Shown in pieces: positions 42,762 through 53,773 of a stretch of 64,000 bases of DNA. Source of the stretch: Daedaleopsis sinensis (taxonomy: Eukaryota > Basidiomycota > Agaricomycetes > Polyporales > Polyporaceae). Below the pieces are notes generated by a model. That model was given only the letters and a program-made list of their open reading frames with translations. It was not told the origin of the DNA and searched no databases. Numbering within the stretch: position 1 is the first letter of the stretch; the number at the start of each line of letters is the position of its first letter. Both the position numbers and the translations under genes were made by a program. Where the stretch lies: positions 310,001-374,000 of the forward strand of contig CM066301.1 in assembly GCA_033807695.1 (NCBI GenBank), written 5' to 3'.

Positions 42762-43660
42762 TTCGTTGTCTTTGCTACGGTATTGGTATTCTACTCTTTT
42801 CTCCCTGTAACATGCGAAGGAGATATCGCTTATGTTCGCTGGGGTATGCAAAAAAAACTTTCTGCCCTGGGTCTGCTCTGAATACCTCCAACTTGAGATA
42901 TAATTCCAGAGGTTCCCGAGACTAAAACTCCGACTTGATTCATATGGCGCCCACTGGACGTACTACGATAATGTGTCCACTCTCAAATGAACAGATTTTA
43001 GTAACCAGAGCTAACCACACATTGGCCTCTATTATACATATGAATTTGAATGCTCGATCGAAATCGGACTACCACGTTAGTAGTATGTATCATCTAGTAC
43101 TTACTGCAGTTCAGTTGTCCCTACGTTACGACCGTAGGTTAGGGTTAAGCCTGTAGTACAGTATAGGCGCCAATGCCACTCGACACTGTTGATCCAAGAC
43201 CATCATCCCCTCAACATACCTTGCGGCCTACACAAGCTCAGAACCTGTCTCAAACTCGCTGAGATGATTCATTAATCTGGTACTGCTGCTTGCTTACTCA
43301 TTTCTCACTTCTTTCTCCGTGGCCTCGAGTAAAGTTCCTGTCAGTCGCAAATGTCGAGCAGGTCGAGCCAAGACCGTCACTGCGCCCGCCACACACAACC
43401 ACATCCTCCAGGTAGTATTGACTCCTGAACCAGCTTTTGCCTCTGGACCAGCCGCTCTATCTTCTCTGCTGTGACTGCCGCTGGCGAGCGACCTCGACTC
43501 TGGGCAGAGACCTCCAGGCTGTGCACCGCTCTTCTCGTGACTCTTCTTCTGGACGCGCACCGCCCCTAGTCCTGAAGTCGTCTTCGGTTCACTCTTCTTA
43601 GTCCTGTGCTACGGCTGCGCTTCATGACAGCCATCTTCTCTCCGAACCCCCACATACGCC
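42762..43660. other. Intergenic region
   Basis: No supported gene in about 900 bp between the SDR stop and the DUF6593-like sequence. The latter's first codons or a short first exon may lie at its right end. Confidence 0.5.
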
Positions 43661-44475
43661 TTGGACTCGCAAGCCACCCTCGTGGACCCTACCGAGCTCC
43701 CCGACCGCTATGCACACACGGAGCTACTCTTCAGCCGGGACAGTTTGACGAACGCCGACGTCGTCATACGGGGTGGGACCACCGTCGTGTATGCCATCAG
43801 GACCCCGGGGAAGTCCCTATCGCGCACAGAGCTGTGTCATGTCGAGGGTGCGGGAGAGCGGCCGGTCGTGGTGGCGTGCATCAAGCGCAACGAGATTATG
43901 CCTGACACGATCAGGTTCCGCGATGGGCCGACGATGAAGATGAGGAGCTGGCTGAGGCACAAGAGCTTTGCGGTCTTGTGCGTACTCCTTCTCGATGTCG
44001 CACCGCATTCGATTCGATCATCGGGAACACTCACTTTCTTCGCAGTTTCCCTGATACGGGCTAGTAGGAGGTCGCAGTGAGTGTGGAGTGGGGTTCTTGT
44101 GCTCACTGTAACATCTATCTGATTGCGCTTCATCACTAGCTCTTCGACGATGCGAACTCCTTTTCTCCTGTTGCGTGGTATCGAAGCGCCCATAGACGAG
44201 AAGTGGACGGAGTTGAGGTGATGCACAACCCAACTCTATCCCTGCAGGAAGGCGCCGAACGTATTCAAGAGCTCGTAATCGCATCATTACTCGTGGTGGA
44301 ACAGAAGTATCATATGAAGAGCCAGCGTGTGGTCCAACGGCCTCTCCTTCGTAAACCCGATTCCTGCCGTTGTATTTCATCTATCATACGTTCCGATCTG
44401 ATACGTATTGAACCTATCATTCTTGTGCTGGGGCAGGATCGGGGACGCGCATATTGGCAGATCGATTCGCAATGA
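43661..44475 (+). pseudogene. DUF6593-like gene with two adjacent in-frame stop codons
   Basis: Three segments with good splice sites read as one protein: 43661-43977, 44046-44076 and 44140-44475. The first includes YAHTELLFSRDSLTNADV, IRTPGKSLSRTEL and IMPDTIRFRDGPTMKMRSW; the last includes DDANSFSPVAWYR, DGVEVMHNPTLSLQ and IQELVIASLLVVEQKY. This order fits the basidiomycete DUF6593 family as I remember it. The middle segment reads FFPDTG and then TAG TAG (44062-44067) where the family has a short aromatic stretch; downstream codons stay in frame up to a good donor at 44077. Either the gene is a young pseudogene or the two stops are bypassed. The start codon is unclear; no good ATG is in frame just upstream. 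Function of the family is unknown. Confidence 0.6.
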
Positions 44476-44540
44476 CATAACCCTAATAGGTATGTACTGC
44501 GTGGTTCTAGGACTTCGGCAATATAACTGACACTATACCC

Positions 44541-46281
44541 ATGCACGCTTCTCGGACTTTGACCACGCATATCCGCACTCTCCGTGATGCTATGTCGGAA
44601 GCTTTGCAATCAGACTTGCAGATGCGCCTTCTGTCCGTTGTAGAACTCTCCGAAGCTGAAGTGGACCACTCGCGTTTCGACCATCTAGAACACATACTCC
44701 ACCATCTGCAAAGATGCAGGTCACTGTCTGCGCGCTCAGTTCGTGCGAGGTGCGCCAGGGCCTCCCAGGGCACGCCACACTAGCGACTATCTCACTCACA
44801 TTTACGTCCACCTATCGTGGTCTCATCCTTCGGCACCAAGGCATCATCTGCCCAGCTTCTTGGTTGTTTTTGCGCACTTTCAACGAATGACTACGGAGAG
44901 CCCATACGTTCGATGGTAATGGCTTGACTTTGGACCTCCTGCATCTTCCTATAAGTGCATGACGTAGATGAGCTAGAGGCGAAGACGACAGGTGTGTGCT
45001 CAGTCGCCCTTGCTAGCTTACATTTGCGCACGAGAGACTGTCCGAGCAGAGTCGCCGCAGACACAAGAAGCATACTTCGAAGCACTCGCGCGTGACGCTC
45101 CAGGCCTTGATCAAGTTGTAATCCATCTTCGTTTCCCTTCGCCGACACACTTAGACCGCGCGGTCATTCTGCGCAACTGCGGCTCAGCATCATCTTGTCA
45201 ATGTGCAAACGCTTTGTTCGAACCGTATCGACGATGCGTGCCCTCTCGCGGTTAGTCCACGCCGCCCTGCCAGTCATTGTGACTTATTATATCTTCCCGA
45301 TCTCTCATCTGTATAGTGGATGGCATGACGTCTCGGAACATGTCCTCTTTGCTGCTCTTCGCTCACAGCCCGGACACAGCAGACTACGTGCGAACAGTCT
45401 TCCCCGCGTTCCCTATCCCCACTTCCAAGCTTCTGCTACGCAATCCGAAGGTGCCTCAATGCGGTGTGGCACATCAACCCAATGGGTGGCAGGCTCCGCA
45501 GCCGCGGCACTCAGGGTGATCGCTCACAGACATCGAATCGTACTCCTCCCTTCACTTCTATCCGACTCTCACGTTTCCCCGCGGCCATCTCCCACTCGTC
45601 TCCAACAGCCATCACGATGCTGAGCGCGGTGCCCACAGTCACATTCATGCTCATCCTTCCCAGTCGTAACCTGGACAGATCAACGACAGGGATTATAGAC
45701 GGCTGGGCGCGATGCACTCCTATCACGTTTAGTCAAGGCATGCACTGCGAAAGTGCTACCGACGTCGCCGCCGCCGCCGCTGCCGTCGAATTATGTATCT
45801 GAAGCGGAGAGCTGAGATCTCGTCGCGGGAAGTAGGCTCTCGCATCGCGCGCGGCTCAGAAGCTGGTCTTCCGGAACTCCACCGCGATGACCTCGGACAC
45901 GCGCCCCACATAGGGTCAGCAATATTTGGAACGTCTAACCGTGAAGGAACTGTTGCTTCTGCGCGGCGGGCGCCTGCCCGAACTGTCCGTATGCGGTGCG
46001 GGGACTGGTACGGACGAGTCGGACAAAGGGGCGGTGCGCGATGCTCCCCAAGCTGCTATGCCCGCTTGACCCCGCCCGATGCCCGGCCACCCACCTCTGT
46101 GCTGATAATCCCATGCGTAGGATGCCGAAAGGCAGGATACCATTGTCAGAGGATCCTCCTTCCCGATTACAAGTCGTTCCGCTCACCCACAGCGCGCGCG
46201 GGGCAACCTCCGACTCGGATCGTCACGGACTTGGCGATTCCGAATACACTCGAGCGCTCGACGGCCGAGAGGCTTCTTTGA
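44541..46281 (+). pseudogene. Degenerate sequence resembling an F-box/LRR protein
   Basis: Fragments in different plus-strand frames look like pieces of one F-box-type repeat protein: IRTLRDAMSEALQSDLQ with HLEHILHHLQRCRSL (44541-44783), EAYFEALARDAPGLDQVVI with FPSPTHLDRAV (about 45050-45170) and TMRALSRLVHAALPVI (about 45225-45275). Frame changes and stops between them cannot be explained by introns I can find. The identification rests on general similarity to agaricomycete F-box proteins, so it is tentative. Confidence 0.3.
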
Positions 46282-48373
46282 TAATGATCGAAAGATCGAC
46301 ACAGCTCTCACAACGTGGCCGCAACGTGAGCGAGGAAGGCTAACAAGAGACACGTGAATCCGCGTCATCCGAGATCTCCCGCGGAATGTCTCGGCCAGGG
46401 GAGTGAACGCCGTGGAAGGTGCAGTGGTATTAGGACCGCCGGTAGGGCATAGGGGCGTCGCTCGGTCATGGCGGTGATCAGTGGAGAAGGGCCACGTCGG
46501 ACAGGCACATGGACGAGTGCCGTGGAGGAGTTTGTTGATCACCGCAGCGTCCAGTTCGAAATCGACGGCGGGTCAGAGATTGAGCGTTGAACGACGATGG
46601 TCTCGGAGACTTAGCTGCTAGGCGAGCGGGCGTGTCTTCCATGCATGAGCCCGACAGGATAAGAACTACAGCATAGCACTGTTACTGCGATGCTGGCTCT
46701 GCGATCTGTCAATCGAAGTTTATCGAAAGTCGTGATAGTTCATGCAATAGCACCGCAGGTGACAGAGAAGCAAAGGGAGATTAAGCTATGGTACAGTAGG
46801 AATCGTAATATCTAGCTGAGGGGAAGTATCAAGAGCATCTATCCTGTTCTGCGATCGATCACCAGAAGCACCGGTGCCTCCGAGTTGCGAATGACGAATG
46901 GTTCGTTCATCCCCGCTTCGCGCATCCCGGGCAGAGGCCAGCGATTTGCGGAGCTAAAGCAAGGAGGAATCAGAACTCGAAGGACGCATTCGGAACCGGG
47001 ATGCTTACAATACTGCTGCGGGTGCCCACGGCTGCATCGCAACGAGGTGACAGTGAGCGATGAGATGCGGCGGCAAAGATGGAAAGACACCTACTATTGC
47101 TTGCATGTCTGCTTGCAAGTAGCGCCATAACAGCTCTTCGGATGGACCGGGCTGAATCTGCAGCGCGGGCTGTCGCACGCTATCTGCACCGCAAGAGTCA
47201 GCGAATCGTGCACTCCATCGGAGGCACGAATGAGGTACCTGCTGATCGGGCTAACAATACACGGAACTGAGTGAGGATCGCAACGAGTTTGATATGTAGA
47301 GTTGACCTACCATAGGAGCTACATGACCGCAGCTCTCGTAAACGTAGCAGACCCTGAGGGGACGGGGTATGTCAGCTACATCGGTCTGCAAGTCTTGAGC
47401 TGAGTCATGGGACATACTGGCGGAGATAACACATTATGAGATGGAGTGGTGCGAGGGAGTAAGGCAGCGAAGAGGTTGTAGAGGTTGTAAGATGGCGAGG
47501 CTGGAGGGGGCTGAGGATGAGGATGAGGTCCTTGAGACCCACCTTCTTTTAAGTAATCTAGGGCTCGGGCATAGAGCCGCTCAACAACATTAGGAGTTGA
47601 GAAGGAAGACGTCACACGCAGACGTGGTCGATGATGATGACCAGGAATGCTTCGGAAAATGGCTGTACCGGGGACAAACACCAGCCCTCAGAACAGAAGA
47701 AGACGAATCCTGATGATCACTGTTGCAACAATTCAACAGGGGCTCCGCAAGTTAGTTAGGAAGTCTGGGCGGTGGACGCGGTAGACCTCCGCCGTTCCTC
47801 GCCACCCCCGTGTAGGATTGGTACTGAATATGCCGCCCGTTTGAGTTGTAGGGCGTGGTCGGTAGAGGAATTATATGAGAGTCCATTGATGACATCGCTG
47901 AGATGGGCGCGTGAGGAGCATCAGGCACACATATTATGTATGATTGAGCAGATGTACTTACCGTCGGAGTTGTGAGCCAACTTGTTTGGACGTCGAAACC
48001 GTCGTGTGTTTCGACTGAACAACCGCAACAGCGGCACCCGGGCATCTGGCCCACATTGGGTGGCTTTAATATCAGATGAGCATAGCTAGACCATTATGCA
48101 TGTGTGATGGCACTGGTTCGGGCCATGGACGGGCAGCCTGCCTAGTAGCGGAGGAGGCGGGCGATGGTGACTTTCGTTACCCAGCGCTAATGTAGTAACA
48201 ACTTCGGCTGTGCGCTTACGTGCCACGTGGAGGCGTGAGAATGAAGAACAGCCACGCAAAGCTAGGCAAAGCTATGTTCTCAGCCAACGGTCCCGTTCTA
48301 GTTTCAGCCAACGACACCCATACAGAGGTTCTCTTCTGGGAACGTCGCAGCACTGCAGCGATTGACCCTGAGC
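46282..48373. other. 2.1-kb region without a supported gene
   Basis: Only short frames without family features. I see no repeats or RNA genes by eye. Confidence 0.5.
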
Positions 48374-48960
48374 ATGGCTAGGAATCCCAAGAAAAAGCAT
48401 TTCGTAGAAGACAAGGTTAGTGCCGATCCCATCGCACTCCGACTCATTCCGCGTCACCTTCTCACCTCCGGTTTGCCCTGGCAGGATGTCGCTGTAGAAT
48501 TGGCGAGAAGTGTGGTAGACATTGTTGAGGAAAAAACTGAAAGAAAAGTTAAGATGCGTCACACGAACTTGAAGGTAGGCATGGACCTGCGCCGGTGCCA
48601 GCATTAGCGGAGCACTTAATACATCGGACAGGCATCCGCGCGGGCCCATCCAGAGCCACGCGCGCGCGCACCTTCCTCGAAGGAGAGACTCGTACGTGAT
48701 GATCCTCCACACGGCTCGTAACAACGTCGAGGCATCCATCGTGATTGACGGCGATCCAGGAGCGCGCTAAGGCCGCCGTCGCTGCAGAGGCCGCACGGGC
48801 CAAACGCGAAAAGGCCAAAACGCGCAAAAAAGCCCGGACCTCCTCCACACCCAGTCAGAACGGTCAGAAAGCGTCTCCTCGCCCCGCGCGACCGACCGTC
48901 GGCGAGATGCCGTCCGAACACAGCGGTGGCAAGACGAAGAAACGGGTGACGTTCGGTTGA
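48374..48960 (+). CDS. Small basic protein of unknown function (110 aa)
   Basis: Three exons (48374-48415, 48485-48574, 48760-48960) join in phase 0. The protein starts MARNPKKKHFVEDK, continues with a helix-prone EEKTERKVKMRH segment and a long Ala/Lys/Arg helix (AKAAVAAEAARAKREKAK), and ends KKRVTFG. The high charge and short basic motifs suggest a nucleolar or RNA-associated protein; that is inference. The similar termini (NPKKKHFVEDK and KKRVTFG) feel familiar from uncharacterised fungal proteins, but I cannot name a family. The second intron is 185 nt and could hide another exon. Confidence 0.6.
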
Positions 48961-50832
48961 GGTCACCCTCTAGTTCCGGTTGCGCGCCATATCTTGCCCC
49001 GCTCGGCCTCCCTTCCTCCATCCCCTCCGACAGGTCCTGGCGGCAGCGGTGCATGTTGCCTGACACTCGTCTCTACTGTCACGCTGCTCAGTGCTGTCCG
49101 CAGAACAATCCCCGGCGGCGTCGCGCCGTGCACAGCCCTGTGCGAACCGCGACCGGGCGCGTTCGGTAGCGAGCCGTTTCTCATCCACTATGGCGCATCG
49201 GAGGACGTGAATCCACAATGAACTATGTCCGGCACCTTGGGAGGACCACGTCTGATGGCTTCTCCACGTGTTCGTCGGTCGATATGTATTGTCGGTCGTG
49301 GCGCATTCAATAGCGATGGCTGTTTACATTGATCACCATGCAACTCCCCGAACTCCTCCTGACTCAGCTCTCGCAGGCTGACGTTTCAGGGTGCCTGACG
49401 TCGTAACAGGGCGGGCCAACACTCTCGTGAAGCTGCCAAAGGCAGGCAGCGGGCGGCGTGCACGGCTGCTTGGGCCGCACGCACAACGTGGATATCGCGC
49501 TGTGTAATTACGCCACGGGCTGCACCTCTGTTACAGCTCGCACCTCGTGCACAGCACACACGGGCGCACACAAACCGGATGCGGCGAGAGATGCCCATCT
49601 ATATGTATGTGTATGGACGCAAATCTATACCAAGGCCACGGTTTTGCTTCTCCGGCGAGTAAATACGTAGCCGAGCCGAATGGACAGGTGCGTCTCAGCT
49701 TCGTTGTGATGGACGAGCTCGAGTCATCGGCTGTATGGTCTAATACGAAACATTCTGACCAGGCTTTGTAGATATGGTCGGGATACCCGTCGGCCCACCG
49801 TGCATCCCCCGGTCGCGGTACGTGCGCAACTGAGGATATAGCGCTGCACGGGGAGTTGCCGACGGTCGGAAATCGTAATGTGGTTGCCCAAAATCAAAAT
49901 CAAAGCTTAAAGGCGGCACTCAAGCGGGGTGGTCCGGCCGATAAGGGACACGGCGTGAGTGGGAATGCAGCTCAGGTGTTTGGTGGAGAATGTGTGTCCA
50001 GCCACCCGTGCTCGGCGGTCGTGCGACCGGCCCTGTGCGAGCAGATTTTCAGAGCAAGTCGGTGAGTGTCATCGTTGCATGTGGCTTTCAGTGGCGTTAT
50101 GATTCCGGCAGTCCTTGCCTCGTGCACGCCGTTTCAGATGGAATGGATTACTCCAAGTTTGCCCATCGCGACTGCCGACCGAGCTGGAATTATCCGATAG
50201 ATACTGCGGACGGCGAGGTAGACGACCACTACGTGAAGTGTGCACCATCCTGCGTCTGTCATGAGAAATGGACGTCATCACCTGTATCATCATCCGAACC
50301 TTGATGAGCCATGAGACCTCGTCCGCCCGAAGGCGTGCTGGCGTGGTCGCCACCAACCAAGTTGGTCGAGCGGCCACTTCATACTGTTGCACCACCGTTG
50401 TGCGCATCGCGAACGAGACCACCTTCATTCTATAGTTCGGCAGCGTGCGCCCTGGCACTGGAGAACTCTATTGCTTAGTACTAATCATCGAGCTGTAGCC
50501 TTTGATGTGTATCATCGCAAGGGTCCAGACGCCTGAGCGTTTTATTCTTCTGTGGGCGTACCGGTAGCGCAGCACTGCACGCGTGGTGCCTCAAACTTCG
50601 AACCGTCATGTTCTTAATGGTGGGGCTGCGCCCGGCGGCGGCGATTGAATTGTGCACATCAAAAAGTCTGCAGAGAACATCCAGGGGTGGTGTAAATATG
50701 GGGCCGTGCTGGGTTAACCAACTGAGTCAGGCAGGGAACTTATACAACATTGTCATAAGCTAGATTATGGAGGTTCAGTAAGCACAAGAAGTCCATCCAA
50801 TGACGGAAAATCATAGTCATGACGTGCCCATG
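48961..50832. other. 1.9-kb region between convergent genes
   Basis: Short frames only; nothing recognisable. It holds the 3' ends of the small basic gene and the 725-residue gene. Confidence 0.55.
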
Positions 50833-53066
50833 TCAGAACCCAGCACCAACCACCCCGGCTTCTTGACTCTGTGAAGCTGCTGCCATGTCGGGATCTTCAT
50901 CTACGCCATCCTCAGTGTCGAGGTCCCGCAACCAACCGTTGAAGTCGACGTCTCTCTCCAACAGCTCGCTGACCTGTTCGACATGGCCCTCCAGGTCGAA
51001 CTGCGAGCTGTAGCCCATCGCGAAGAAGCCGCTGCTCCCGCGCACGACCGAGGCTTGTGTCGCCATGAAGGGATCCTCATTATCCACCCCCGGCTGCTGT
51101 GTCGATACGAACCTAGGGGCAAATGCACCCGGATTCTGTGTGAAGGTAAAGAGGGGCGAGATGGGCGATCGCGGGCGGTGCACGACAGAACCAGGAGATG
51201 CCGACGACCCCGAGGCGGGGGACGAAAAGTACGTCTTCGTGGGAGAAGGCTCGGGCGTGCGGTCTCGAGCACTACCCTCATCGATCTCGGCGACAACTGG
51301 CAGTTCGGAGTCGCGCTCAACGAAGTCATCATAGACGGAACTAGCCTTACTATGTGGGGTGTTCTTCCGTGATGGTGGTCGGGGACGAGGTCTCGAGCGC
51401 CTAGACGATGCTAGGAGCTCCGTTAGGGTGGGCAAAGGATGGGGCTCGGGCGTCGTGGGAACAGGTAGGCCGATAGCGTTCCCGAGTCCCTTGCCCTTGG
51501 ACACGGGTGTAGCGGGCCCAGCATGTGGAGAAGTCATCGGAGGCGGCGTCGAGGGCGGTACAGGTACAGGTCCGCTCGACGCCGGCTCCTGTTCCGGATC
51601 CCGACGTTGTTTCGTGCGCGCCTTCTTCGTAACAGGACTCCTGGCGGGTGGTGACTGTGGCTCTGAGATATCCATCCGGTCATCGTCGGGCGTACGAGCA
51701 CGTTTCAATGGCTTCCGCACGGGCGAAAATGACGGCAGGCTGGAAGACGCCTGCTGCGGTGCATTCCTGGTCGGCCGAGACGCGTCGAGAGATTGGGCCG
51801 AGTATGGGGAGGACGGCGGCGGAGAGCACGGCGCAATAGGTGGTGGTTTGTGTCGCCGGTCCTTCAGGGGCGGAGTGGATGTCTGCAACTGAGATGGGAA
51901 GGAAGGGGGTAGGAACGACTACGCGATGTATTAGACACAAACAATTCATCTGTTGAAGCAATCACCGGACGCACGAATTCGGGGACTTCTGCGATATGTG
52001 TTGGAGCATTAGCGGCTTCTAAACGACCAACAGGTCGCTCCGCAGCATCGGAGGGCTCCAGATATTGTGGCTGGTTCGACGGTGACCCATCGCTAGGAGG
52101 AGTGGGAACACGCATCACCGGAGTTATCTTGGGTCTTCCGGGAGCATGTGCGCGGTCGGAAACCTTTGGTACTGAAGCTGGAAGCGGCGCCGCATCAGTA
52201 CCACCATTGGGCTGCCTCGATGCGACAGTATCTTGGGGTTTGTTCGTGCCGTTGTTCGGGGGTGGGTCACGCGTAGCCGGCAGTTTGGTAGGAGCGCTAC
52301 TGCCTCCTTTCGCAGATGTAACGCTCGCTCGTTTGGCAACACGGAAACCAAGCGAGGTCTGCACCTTGTCTCCTTGGGCTGCTCGCTCTTTGCCTTTCCC
52401 CTTGTTCACCGTGGGGGATAGCAGAGAGTCGACGGTATCTTGCGACATTGGCACGTCCGGAGGAGCTGCGACAGGAACTTGCGCCTGCCATCGTTCAACC
52501 TTCTGTCGGATAACCTCGGCCTTGCTGCTCGTCGACGCGGTGGGACGGAGCGACATGCCTGGCTCTTCCTCCACCACCTCCGCGGGAACCTCCACGATCT
52601 TTTGGAAGTACTTTGATGTCCGGGTAGTCTTAGTGGTGATCTTCGTACGTTTCCTCCTATCCTCTTCCTCCACCGCGGCCTTCCACTTCTGCTCGTACTC
52701 CTCCCAGAGCTCCTCCGTCTCCGGCAGCTCCCACACGAAGTCCTTCCCAACGCTCACAATATTCCCTTCGCCTATTCTGATACCAGGCGCGATACCAACG
52801 TACTTCCTGCTTGTGCATCCGAGACGAGCGAGGCGAGAGACGTAACCCCACTTCGGATGTGTTGGTTCGCCGCCTGCGGTGTTGACCGCGGCTACAAACT
52901 GTGCCTTGAGGTTTGCAACGCGTTCTTCTGAGGTTGGAGATGATGGTCGCGAAGCTGGGCACAGTTCTTCCGGCAGACAGATGTAAGCCGCATGTCTCTC
53001 AGCGACGAGTTTGCTGAGGTTGATCTCGGTGCTGTTTGACGAAGATAGAGAGGTTTGTGAGAGCAT
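50833..53066 (-). CDS. Disordered protein of unknown function (725 aa)
   Basis: Two exons (53066-51939 and 51882-50833) are joined by a 56-nt intron whose donor (GTGTCT) is weak but whose acceptor (TTGCAG) is good. The N-terminal about 135 residues look folded: LVAERHAAYICLPEELCP, HPKWGYVSRLARLG, GNIVSVGKDFVWELPETEE. The middle is low-complexity with many Ser/Pro sites and basic patches (KRARTPDDDR, KKARTKQRRD) that could be nuclear localisation signals. A short acidic C-terminal segment (VEQVSELLERDVDFNGWLRDLD) may be a protein-binding helix. I recognise no domain. The gene is 0.7 kb downstream of shugoshin on the same strand. Confidence 0.7.
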
Positions 53067-53773
53067 CAGGAGAGATTATAGAGGTCCAATAGTATCGAGC
53101 TAAGCAAGAACATCAGAACGTGTGGTCCAAGATGGTGGTCTGAGGACTAGCTTCAAGTCAAAGATGAACCGTGTTTTGGGCGCTTCAACCACCTCCCAAC
53201 CACATTGTTTACGTAATCACATTGCTCGCGAGCGCTTAGAGGTCCCAGTCTGAAAATCAAGATCGTACTTATATTAAAGTTATATGAGCAAGTCCGTGAC
53301 AACGATATGCACACAATGATAACGTGTCAAGCTAGTGATGTAGCCAAGCACACCGAAGTATATTCAGACGAATAGGGGATAGGAATAGGAGTACGGTACA
53401 TATGATACAACTAGCTAGTTCAATCCGCTTGCGTGCAAAACAACTGCAAGCCCTATGTAAATTATGGAGCCCAAGGCATATGCGACAGTGCGAAGGCGCC
53501 GTGGCTTGTGTTTGTGTAAGTGGTAGGTCTCGCGGATCATCATACGTAACATATCATAAAGGAAGGTCATCACCATAATCATAACACCGTGTGGTCCTGT
53601 CCAGTGAGCGCAACACCCACCGTGGCAAGCACGCCGCGCCAGTCGAGTCGTCAGGAGACATCTCGCCCCCCCAAGATCGAGATCGATGCTGCAGAACACG
53701 GTTTCCGGGCTTGCGGGTCGATACCGGCGTGGAGGGTATGTACGCTGGAGGGGGCCAGCGTCCGAACGACAGG
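53067..53773. other. Intergenic region
   Basis: The 707-bp gap contains the promoter of the 725-residue gene and the 3' flank of shugoshin. No gene seen. Confidence 0.6.

Noticed and set aside
50833..53066. Two separate genes (50833-51888 and 51864-53066)
   Set aside because: A 56-nt intron with matching phase joins them, and the second frame lacks a convincing ATG.
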